A program made the translations under genes and the position numbers. Of a stretch of 64,000 nt of DNA, positions 46,804 to 55,562 are shown one piece after another. Position 1 is the first letter of the stretch; every line of letters starts with the position of its first letter. This DNA comes from Isoetes taiwanensis (taxonomy: Eukaryota; Streptophyta; Lycopodiopsida; Isoetales; Isoetaceae), in NCBI GenBank assembly GCA_021234155.1, contig JAJEKV010000291.1, forward strand, positions 252,001 to 316,000, read 5' to 3'. The notes under the pieces are model-generated. The model was not told the origin of the DNA, made no database searches, and worked only from the letters and a program-made list of their open reading frames with translations.

Positions 46804-46941
46804 AAGTGCCTTTGTGTTTTTTTCATACGTATAATATTCTTTAATGTAATGGCTTTCCTTATAAGCTTCATCTCTTAGTCCATTTCTTTCTTAGAAGCCT
46901 AAGTTTGCACTTTGTATTTTTTTTTTTATATTATATGTGAG

Positions 46942-47008
46942 GATCACATGACGCGCAGCAAGCATTGTGCTTTTTTTTTGCACGTACTAGTTTTCGCGTC
47001 GTGTGATC
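46942..47008. repeat. Hairpin a of CACACGACGCGAA family
   Basis: Arms GATCACATGACGCG (46942-46955) and CGCGTCGTGTGATC (46995-47008) pair with one mismatch across a T-rich loop. It lies between the H3-like gene and the next gene. The same arms recur at six further places with different loops. Confidence 0.85.
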
Positions 47009-47028
47009 CAACCCTAACCCTAATCCTA
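47009..47028 (+). promoter_or_regulatory. Telobox-like CCCTAA repeat
   Basis: CCAACCCTAACCCTAATCC directly follows hairpin a and lies about 135 bp upstream of the ATG at 47159. Such interstitial telomere motifs are common in plant promoters and bind Myb-type factors. Confidence 0.5.
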
Positions 47029-47158
47029 AAATGTACGGACAAATCTCCCCACAACGGCTGTGTCCCCTTTCATAATGTCGACATAACGGCTACTTGAGTT
47101 CGGTGACAAAGATCTTACCACTCCTAAACATCTTCTTGCATTCGTCGTCTGCTTCGCC

Positions 47159-48567
47159 ATGGATTGTTATGTGAAGTTCCTGGAATGGTATGCATCTGCC
47201 CCACATGACAACGAGGAAGTTGCGCCGACTGCGATTTATCCATTCTATCATAAGGAGTTGGACATCATGGGAAACAGTAGCGAGCTTGGATGCTATCGCG
47301 AGGTTGCTTTAGCTTTCAGCCGGACCGCTTTGTCTCATCGAACGTCCTTTGCAGATGTTCCTGGCTCGTGGATTCCAAAACTAGCTCTAGAGGAAGCGGC
47401 TTCCCATTTGCAAGCAGCGAAGACATTTTTCAAGAGTCTTTGCTTGTGGCTCCTCCTGCGTCCTTGTACTTAAGAAGGTAACTTATTTCTCTTTGCCGTT
47501 TGCATTCGCTAGTTATTGCATTCTGATCGGCCAAACCGAAGATACACTGGAAACAATGAAATCTTTAAGCCAGGGAGGGGGGGTCAGTTATGTGTGATGA
47601 TGCTGACTATGACGTAGAAATGGAGATAGATCTACAAGAAGAAGAGCAAGAATGTAGGAGTTTTGGCATCGACGCGCTGGCCTTGGGTGAACCAGAGGAG
47701 GAAGATGATTCTGGAGGTGATGAGGATGAGGATGAGGATGAAAAGAAGTTGTCTGACATAACGCCATTTTTAATGGAAGGCAAAGAATACTTATTGCTAC
47801 GTGATATACTGAGGAACCCGTCTTTGTTACGAATGTGTGCTAGGGAAGACGAGCTTATCAGTACCTTGGCCGAATGGGTAAACCTAGGCCTAGATTTTGA
47901 AGAGGACTTGGACAAAGAGATGTTTGAAGTGTCTTCTTCTACCGGCAATGCTATAAAGCTTAAAGAAACCTATGAGAGGCTGGAGTCTCGATATGCTCAA
48001 GAGGAGGCGAATCTACCAACGGAAGAAGAATTCCAGCGTCTCCGTGCAAAGCTGCCAACAGGATCTACAGGTTTGGCAGTCAATCACGGCAGCATAAGCC
48101 TCATGGATGAGGAGAAATGTGAAGAAGATAACCTTGAGGGGTCTTATTTGTGGGAAGTAGATGATTTTTCTTGCCGACATGCACGCGGGGGACAGGAAAG
48201 ATTGAAGGACTCCACATTGTTATGATACATCTCAAGATTCGTTAATGGGGAGATAATCGTCTTCAGCAGAACTTTCAGTCCAAAAGGTGCAGAGTTTGTC
48301 TATTATTACGTCCGTGCATTATGCATGTTCGGGAACCATTCCCAATTGGCATCAAACACTGAAAGGGTGATAGCAATTCGGCGGGATGTTGTGTTACAAT
48401 ATTTTGACGACCAAGCCGGTATGCGGGAGAGCAATATGTTAAATTTTTTAGCTGCTGGCTTGAATCACCCAAGGTTGGAAGCTGGGGTCGATAACATGGG
48501 AGTCATTGCTTTGTTGGATCAGTGCGGCAGGGGATTGAAAGAGCATGAAATTGATGACGAAGCTTGA
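47159..48567 (+). pseudogene. Unknown acidic-protein gene with interrupted frame
   Basis: The first frame (47159-47473) begins MDCYVKFLEWYASAPHD, 104 codons. The second (47590-48225) is strongly acidic (EEEDDSGGDEDEDEDEK near residues 37-51) with a helical segment, stopping at a TGA. The same frame then resumes without shift to 48567 (RFVNGEIIVFSRTFSPKG ... EHEIDDEA). I recognise no domain. The acidic run could suit a chromatin or histone-binding role, which is only a guess prompted by the H3-like neighbour. An intron may join the first two frames (AGAAG/GTAACTT donor near 47475). The TGA may be a true nonsense change or lie in an intron. Hairpins a and b bracket the gene. Confidence 0.45.
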
Positions 48568-48668
48568 AAAATTGGAAGTTATATATTTTCGATCTTGTAT
48601 CAGTAAAATTACTTATGTATAGATTGTATTACCGAAATTATTAATAAAAATTATTTTATTTGTATTTA

Positions 48669-48731
48669 TTCACACCACGCGGAATACATCAGTCTGATTT
48701 TCTGACAAACATGAGCTTTCGCGTCGTGTAA
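48669..48731. repeat. Hairpin b of CACACGACGCGAA family
   Basis: Left arm TTCACACCACGCGGAA and right arm TTTCGCGTCGTGTAA pair with mismatches. It is about 100 bp beyond the stop of the acidic-protein gene. Confidence 0.75.
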
Positions 48732-48788
48732 TATTTCTCTGGAAGAAATGAAATATTATTGGAAAAAAACAATTAATTTATTTATTCC

Positions 48789-49400
48789 TCACACGACGCG
48801 AGCAGGGAATAAATTACTAATCACATATTTTTTATTAGCCAGAATGACTTTAGCTAAACTTGCGCCATGTTAATCCCAAAACTTTCTGTGGTTTAGCTAA
48901 ACTCTACACATTTTTCCTCTCATACTTTCTAGCGTTTAGCTAAACTAACCCAAACATCATCCCAAAAATTTCTATGGTGTGGCTAACAGAAAATATTAAA
49001 CCAAATGACTATGCTTTTTTTTCCATATATTCCACTTATTTTGATCATTTTCTTTGTGAAAATATTCTAAAATATGCTAACTAGCAAAGTCTAAGACCCA
49101 AATTAATTCATAATGCTAGAAACTAAACTACTAATCATATATTTCATATAAACTAGAATGATGTTAGCTAAATTAGCCCGAAATTTATTCTAAAAGTTTC
49201 TATGATTTAGCTAAACAATATAAAATTTCACTCTCTTACTTTCTAGCGTTTGGCTAAAGAGCTTCAGGGTTGGTGCGGTCCCGGAAAAAGTTAAGCTAAA
49301 ATTATTAATTTTTTCCCAATTTTCTCCATTTACTTTAGCCAATTTTTTTTGAAAATGTGCTAAAAAATCGCCAAATAGCTAAGTTTAGCCCTTAAATTAT
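48789..49400. repeat. AT-rich direct repeats (TTTAGCTAAA)
   Basis: A solitary arm CACACGACGCGA stands at 48790-48801. Two related blocks of about 200 bp (about 48840-49030 and 49130-49350) then share TTTAGCTAAAC, CTTTCTAGCGTTT and CTAAAATATGCTAA-type phrases. It has no coding capacity. Confidence 0.65.
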
Positions 49401-49462
49401 TCCATGGACGCGAGAAGCAACGGTCCATTTTCCTGACCGACGGCATCCTTCGCGTCGTGTGA
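49401..49462. repeat. Hairpin d of CACACGACGCGAA family
   Basis: The right arm TTCGCGTCGTGTGA (49449-49462) is perfect and the left arm is reduced to GGACGCGAG. It ends 24 bp before the TATA box of the coiled-coil gene, so it could act as an upstream promoter element. Confidence 0.7.
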
Positions 49463-49486
49463 CTCAAGCTACTACGAAATCTATGT

Positions 49487-49494
49487 TATAAATA
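49487..49494 (+). promoter_or_regulatory. TATA box of coiled-coil gene
   Basis: TATAAATA, 123 bp before the ATG at 49610, predicts a leader of roughly 90 nt containing CTTCCGCCTTC/CTTCGACCTCC pyrimidine-rich repeats. Confidence 0.65.
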
Positions 49495-49609
49495 GAAGAC
49501 CTTCTATCTTGCCTTCGACCTCCGATCCTCTTCCGCCTTCGACGTCTGATCCTCTTCCGCCTTCCGCCTTCTGCTCATCTTCTACTTTCGCCATCCGCCT
49601 TCGGCTCCG

Positions 49610-50008
49610 ATGGCATCTTCATCTTCCTCTAGCAAGCGACCACGCCAAGATAGCACTCCCCCGCGCCAAGAGCTCCCCGTGGACATCACCCTTGCAGTGG
49701 TGATGAAGAGATTCAAAGAGATCCACGATGAAAACAACCGTCTTGTCGCCGAGAATATCGAGGCAGTCGACAGATTAGCCTTCACGATGGCACTGCCGCA
49801 TGAGCGAGACATTGAGCTCGCCGAAACATTCGCCATGTACCAAGAGGCAACTAGCCATAGGGCCGAGGCAGTTGAAACTACCCACAATATTTCGCATGCC
49901 TTAAAAGATATGGAGAAGAAGCTCCGAGCTGCGGAGGATGAGAACGCAGCTTTAAGGCTTCAGCTAGAGGATCATGAAGATCAGCTAGAGGATCATGAAG
50001 ATCCCTAG
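49610..50008 (+). CDS. Small coiled-coil protein, unknown function
   Basis: An intact intronless 132-codon frame. It starts with a Ser run and a basic patch (SSSKRPRQD, a possible nuclear signal), then long helices with heptads (MKRFKEIHDENNRLVAENI ... LKDMEKKLRAAEDENAALRL). It ends in a tandem repeat QLEDHED. It looks like a bZIP-type or scaffold coiled coil without a recognisable basic region in register. It has its own TATA box, and hairpins d and e stand on either side. Of the genes in this block it is the only one with no visible frame damage, so it may still be expressed. Confidence 0.6.
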   Translation: MASSSSSSKRPRQDSTPPRQELPVDITLAVVMKRFKEIHDENNRLVAENIEAVDRLAFTMALPHERDIELAETFAMYQEATSHRAEAVETTHNISHALKDMEKKLRAAEDENAALRLQLEDHEDQLEDHEDP

Positions 50009-50133
50009 CCGTTCTATGTATTTTTTGCTTCAATGAAAAAAAATTAGCCGTTCTATTGATGATATATATATTATTATTGTTTTCGATGATATATTTATTC
50101 TCTTGTTCAAATGTATGTTTTGTTTTACTAAAA

Positions 50134-50200
50134 GATCACACGACGCGAAATGCCATGCTTGCAATTAGGTAGCAATCAATGGATTTCACGTCGTGTGATC
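50134..50200. repeat. Hairpin e of CACACGACGCGAA family
   Basis: Arms GATCACACGACGCGAAAT (50134-50151) and ATTTCACGTCGTGTGATC (50183-50200) pair over 18 bp with one mismatch, a CpG-to-CpA change. It is about 125 bp after the coiled-coil stop. No target duplication is seen at its edges. Confidence 0.9.
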
Positions 50201-50547
50201 TCCATAACGTATACCTCGTTGTATGTACAAATTCCTGATTTATTAATAGAAAACTATCTCTAACACAAATATCTAGTTTGATTATGTGATATCTTGCAGG
50301 TAAATGCGAATTAGTCATATCTAGGTTTAGCAAGCGTCAGCACTCAAAGCACGTGGCATGTGGATGACAACGTCTACTCACATACGTGGCATGCGGATGA
50401 CAACGTCATGCCAAGGACGTGGCATGCGCTGCCACAATAACACCGTCTTTTGTACGACCAAAGGATTGATTAGATGGGCCTGCATACAGTACGGCTAGGA
50501 TCTGACGGATCCCATGATGCGAACATAGGCTATCGTTGCCTAATTGC
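50201..50547. other. Gap between hairpins e and f
   Basis: No gene. GTGGCATG(T/C)GGATGACAACGTC is directly repeated at about 50353 and 50387. Confidence 0.5.
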
Positions 50548-50611
50548 ATCACACGACGCGAAGCCACATAAATACAAGCAATAGCGAACTTCACTGTTCG
50601 CGTCGTATGAT
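50548..50611. repeat. Hairpin f of CACACGACGCGAA family
   Basis: Arms ATCACACGACGCGAA and TTCGCGTCGTATGAT pair with one mismatch. It is followed after 8 bp by hairpin g. Confidence 0.88.
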
Positions 50612-50619
50612 CCAAATAA

Positions 50620-50685
50620 GATCACACGACGCGAAGCTACAGTTGTGCAAACGAGGTTGGAGGCAAGTACTCCGCGTCATGTGAA
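50620..50685. repeat. Hairpin g of CACACGACGCGAA family
   Basis: Left arm GATCACACGACGCGAAG, right arm TCCGCGTCATGTGAAC. It sits immediately 3' of the minus-strand transposase-like gene. Confidence 0.85.
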
Positions 50686-50696
50686 CATACTACATA

Positions 50697-53218
50697 TTAC
50701 AAGTATACTTTACCGATTATTTGTCTCTTAGATCTCCACTGTTGCGATGCTAGTGGGGCCCTAGAATGTTGCCAAGCAAGTTTCCGTTTTCTCTTCAGCA
50801 TTATGCCAATGGTGTTTACGACTTCTGGGTTTCTCCTTAAAGCGACCTTCTTGTCGTATTTAGCCATCGCCCTTCTATAAAACCACTCTGTCATCTGTCT
50901 TAGAGGGTTGGTTCCCACATTTCCACCCCCTCTTTGAGTGTTACGATGAAAGGCTATTTTAGCTTGTTTATGCGACTTCTCCATGCCTTGTGCACTCCAC
51001 ACTGCTAGGCTTCCATACTTCCTAAAAAACCAAGGTGCATGAGCCCAAAAGATGTGCAAGTAGTGCGTGACTTCATTCTCTCCCCATGCGTCTACGTAAG
51101 CCCTAATAAATTTGTTATTCGCTTGCACGAACATTTCTGCATCTTCTCTTGTGAGGTCCATTCTCTGCATGTATGGAACAATTCAGACAATGCATCCCAT
51201 GCTTTTTTTTTTCTCAATGCCGAACGAACGCCATCTGTGCGGTCCTGCTCCGCATCAACCAGCAATTTTCCATATTCATAGACCTTTTCTCCCATCTGGT
51301 TTCTGTTCAGAGCCTCTCTATGATTCTTTATGCAGCGTCGAGCTTTCACCCCTCCAATTGACACCTTACGAGGCACACTTGTTCTTCCTGCCCGTTTCTC
51401 ATCGAGCTCTAATGTTACATTGCCACCATGCAAACCTGCTTCTGATAGAACATGTTCAACTCTACGAATTCCTTCCTCTCTTCTCTTCTTGTCTGAAATG
51501 TTCCACACGAATCTGCAGCTCAAAAATATCATCTTGTTGATGATTCTCACAAAGGCGTGCAAAGTGCAGATATGAACCCTCTATAATGGAATGGGGAAAA
51601 TGCCATGGAACTTGGGATCTTGTTCTCCTCTATTAGGAGCATTTGCTTGGTTAAGGGACAAGGTTGAAACAATCTTCCCAGTACTTGACTTCCTTGCATG
51701 ATTGCAGTACAGACAACTTTTGCATGTTCCTTATCCTCCTCCACTTATGTTATACATTGCTTTCTCAGTTTTTAAATCAGATGCCAAGCGAAAAATTACT
51801 TTGTAAGATCCATAGTGATCTACTTGCAATTTTTCCCCTCCCTCGAATCTAGATATTAGACTCGGGATGTCAGTTTGATTGAACACCCATTTCAATACCT
51901 CGTGCGTTTCTTTCTGAACTTTCAAGAGATCTAACCACCAGGTGTCATCTTCAGATTGACATGAGAACCATTTTTCGGCACGCTTCTTCTCCTCGTCCAT
52001 CACCTCTATATCTTTTTTATTATTCTTGTTGCTCTTTGATTTAGCATGTGCAATTGCATTCTCAATTGCTCTATTCATGATGACAACGGATACCCTCTCA
52101 TACTTCTTAAACTTGGTCAGTTCCATTTCATCCAATTTTATGCAAACTTCAATCTCACCATTAGTTTCTGCAACTGTTAAGTCATAATATTTGACAAGGA
52201 ATTGTAAGAGAATAACCAGGCCAACCCAAAGATCCAACTATATCACAACAATCCTTGCCATTCTTATCTTTTATGGCTATGGCAGGACCAGCACATTCAA
52301 CGTGGTGCATCTCTCCTAATATGGCATACACCATCTTTGTCCTAGTAACCCTTGTATTCTCAACAATTTGTGGACGTGGAGCGGATACTTTTTTTGTGCC
52401 CATTCTTTTCAACGCTTCTGGAATGGCTTGAATAGAGAACAGTAACCAAGCCTACTGATGCCTACATTGTCACAAACAGTCTGTACATCTGTCGCTTCTA
52501 GCTTCTTGTAGATCTCTCCTAGTACCATTTCCAATACCATCTTCTTGAGAGAAGAGTTATAGGGCTGACAAATCATGTCCACTATCTCCCTGTTTGTCGC
52601 TAGGTTCTTCACTACATAACCAAGATTGCTTCTATTTTTTCCAGATCTTGATTGGCCTTTGCTAGTGTTGTAAACGGACCTTGTGGCCGTGACCCTATGT
52701 CTGAATGCACCTGATCCAAACTTCAGTTCCTCTATCGGTCGAAAGTGCTTCTTCCTTTCTTGCAAGCCAAGGGGTGTTTTCTTCAAATTCTTTAACCTAC
52801 ATTGAAGCCCAAAGTTTGCTCTTTCGAGCTCTTGGATCTTTTCTTGCAGCTGCCCTATCACCAATTTGGTCTTGTCCACTTCGTATCTCAAAGAGGTTTC
52901 CCTCCCGAAGCCGTCATTCCTTTCCTTCATTACAGTGGAGTAATGAAGCGAGAGAAAAAAGAGCTGCTGGTTTAAGTTACAATTCTCTTGTGACAATCGA
53001 AAGCAGCTCATCTCAAGGAACTGTATTCGATTCCGAATGCCTTCATCCTCTCTCAATCTCTCACAATATCCGAGGAGGCCAGAGTTACTGTCACCATAAA
53101 ATCGGACTAAACTTGAAACGTCCCGAAATGACGGTTTCTTGCCACTCAACAGATCTAATGGATATAAACTGCCATCCGCCCAGATGTCAACACTTTTTGA
53201 GCTTGCAAGACGCAACAC
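50697..53218 (-). pseudogene. Transposase-like gene, broken, family unresolved
   Basis: The 5' frame (53218-52409) contains a coiled coil (LVIGQLQEKIQELERANFGLQ) and a conserved-looking block ending VCDNVGISRLGYCSLFK. After shifts it gives VSAPRPQIVENTRVTRTK, then VCIKLDEMELTKFKKYERVS, WWLDLLKVQKETHEVLKWVF and FRLASDLKTEKAMYNISGGG. A TAA follows, then CKSCLYCNH (zinc knuckle-like), a TAG and HAFVRIINKMIF. Finally HYLHIFWAHAPWFFRKYG and SAQGMEKSHKQAKIAFHRN appear. The D in LDE, D in SDLKT and E in GMEKSHK could be an RNase-H-type DDE triad. The order resembles large unnamed eukaryotic transposases, but I cannot name the superfamily. Two in-frame stops and about three shifts make it inactive. 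Hairpins g and h flank it. Confidence 0.55.
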
Positions 53219-53334
53219 GTCGAGGTCTAAGTTCTTATTTTTTAGACCTCATTTTTTGCGATTGAAGACTGGAACATATTCGTGAGTCAGTTGGATCCTT
53301 ATCCACACATCATTTGGAGCTTCCATACTGCGTG

Positions 53335-53397
53335 GATCGCACGGCGCGAAATTAAGGTATACAATTTGTATGCCCCAGCCCAATTCGCTTCATGTGA
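53335..53397. repeat. Hairpin h of CACACGACGCGAA family
   Basis: Left arm GATCGCACGGCGCGAAAT and right arm AATTCGCTTCATGTGA, more diverged than the others, lie about 115 bp upstream of the transposase-like start. With hairpin g it brackets that gene. Confidence 0.7.
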
Positions 53398-53985
53398 GCC
53401 GAACGTCCATACTAGCCTTGTTTTTGAAATTTGCAACGTGCATATGGAAATGAAAAGTCCATTCTCCTACAATCCATGCTTTTATACATTAAGCAAATTC
53501 AAATTTCGAATTGTAGGGGGCGGGAAGCTTGTATTGGGATGAAGTAAAGATCCCGATTTACGAACTTTTAAAATGAAATCATAGCATACTCGAAATGAAA
53601 GTCTGATACAAAGCTTCAACCTACACATTCAAATTTTGAAATGTAGAAGGGGGAAGGCTGTATGGGCATGGCCTCTAAATGAAAATAGTGCAAGACAAGA
53701 ATCGGTGACGCCGCGACGCTTGGTATCGACAAACCAAGAGACACCGGTCATGTGTTTGCCGGTATGCTATAATGCAAGTGGCTTTTTAGAAGCCAACGTG
53801 TTGCATCACAATCGACAACCAATGTAATTAAATACATATGGCGCCATGAATGTGCGATCCCCCTTATTCCGGGAGAATATTCCAAGTAAATATGTAATTA
53901 TGAGAGTTTGGTATCCTAGGTGGCATGGGAAAAAAGGCGCGGAAATATGACGTGGAATAGCCGATAGGAGGCTGTTTTGAGACTC
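53398..53985. other. No supported gene
   Basis: A short related pair, CATTCTCCTACAATCC...CAAATTTCGAATTGTAGGGGG (about 53460-53522) and ACATTCAAATTTTGAAATGTAG (about 53625-53646), suggests an old repeat. Nothing coding is recognised. Confidence 0.4.
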
Positions 53986-54029
53986 CAAATCCGCCCTAAT
54001 GAATATGGCAATCACACCTAGATCTATGG

Positions 54030-54840
54030 CAATCACCCAAACAACCTTCTTGGGGCCCTTGTGCTAGATGCACTCTGCTTTACTGGCTCCGACGTTGGAG
54101 AATATGCATCAGGAGAGAGTGCAGGGCCATTACGGTGATCGTTGCTGAGATCCAAGTATGCCAAAATTGTCATATTGAGTATAGCATCAACAAGAATTGG
54201 TCCATTCAAACTATTGCCACCCATGGCCAATTTTTGTAAACTTCTAAGCCTGCCAATCGACTGGTATACTCTGACGCCGAGATTATTTTTGATCAAGTCC
54301 GAGAGGCGCACATCTTTGAAGCTTCGCCAAAGAAAGAAGGCAGAGGACCATTAGGTTCGCAGGCCATGTCTTAGGCAAGGGACCTTTGAGATTAGTATTA
54401 GAAAAAGTAAGATGTTCGAGGTTTGTCATGTTTTGCAGTATGAATCCAACCCCTAACAAACAAGTGGTTCAAGTTATGCATTTTACTAAGCCAAACACTA
54501 GAAGGGCCAGGCGCAGTAGGATTTTCTGCGCTGCATCAACGTGGTGAGGTTGTTTAAAGCTCCAGAACTAAGGGTCTGATTTGCTGAGCAATATTGGAGC
54601 TGCAAGAAGATCAAGTGTCTATATGGAGTAGCTTCATCACAGATCATGGTCATGTGAGATCCAGCACAGGGATTTGATTCAACCACTACTCCAAGCTCCT
54701 GCAAGGCAGAAAGCTGTGCAGGAGCCAAGGTACCATTGTTAACTGTTGTGCCAGGTAGAAAAGGGGTGGATTCCATTCTAAGGGTATCTCTCTCATTGTT
54801 ATGAAGCAACCGTTTCTGTACAGCAGCAATTAGCATAATC
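54030..54840 (-). pseudogene. LRR receptor-like gene fragment
   Basis: Read leftward: LSALQELGVVVESNPCAG with SHMTMICDE (an N-terminal cap before LRRs), LQYCSANQTLSSGALNNLTTL, LQNMTNLEHLTFSNTNLKGP, then IGRLRSLQKLAMGGNSLNGP and NMTILAYLDLSN. These are plant extracellular leucine-rich repeats of receptor-like proteins or kinases. At least three frame changes are needed, there is no kinase or transmembrane part, and the 3' end dissolves into unrelated sequence near 54040. It is a decayed fragment. Confidence 0.75.
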
Positions 54841-54869
54841 CAGTGTACAATATGTCCATCAATATGCCC

Positions 54870-55270
54870 ATTAAATGCTACTATGGCAGTCTCTAGACAT
54901 CATTATGGTTTTGTCTGAAATTTAAACGACACATTGAATTTATTTGCATGCTTGAAACGAGACCCTTGTTTGTTTTAGTCATCCACTTGTTTTTGTTAAT
55001 AGATTAAAATGCCTTTGGCTTGTTATCTCAGGAATGCAAGGTTGGATTTAAAAGTCGCATCCATGATGACTGAAGTGTTGAGTGACTGTTAGGATTAAGC
55101 TTACCAGGAACATGTCTTTAACCCCAGGTCCTATGAACAAGGGCAGTAACAAGGTTTAGACAAATGCCATTTGGTCTGCAACCATTGCCTAACTTTATGC
55201 ATCCTGGGTTCATTTTCTTGCAGGAGATATTGCCTAACTTTGAATGCTAGGTTCTTTTCTTGTAGGCCAA
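54870..55270. repeat. ~400-bp direct repeat, copy 1
   Basis: TGCTACTATGGCAGTCTCTAG and the following ~370 bp (ACGAGACCCTTGTTTG, GATTAAGCTTACCAGGAACAT, GGAGATATTGCCTAACTTTG) recur at 57270-57300 and 57499-57865. Divergence is a few percent. Confidence 0.9.
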
Positions 55271-55562
55271 TTCGTGCAAGACAATCTTAAAAGCTCCATT
55301 TCTCGAATTTGGCCATCCATTGCTTTCTCGTAAACATTCCTTTGCTTCTGCTGGTGCTTTGGAACTATTTTTTTTTTGCTTTACTTGATGCTGTGGAGCT
55401 GGACCTATTCTTCTTTGCTCCTGCTAGACCTAAACTCCTTTACTCCTGCTTCTTTTAACTTACTCTGTTGCTCTATCTTTTTCTTCCACAGCAGCATCAG
55501 TATGGTGGTAGCTTGTTACGCCGGTCTTAATTAATTTAAGACTGTTTGGTAGCAGGGAAGCT

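Noticed and set aside
46942-50685. CRISPR-like reading of the repeated hairpins
   Set aside because: Spacing is irregular (hundreds of bp), repeats occur as inverted pairs, there is no cas gene, and the context is eukaryotic.
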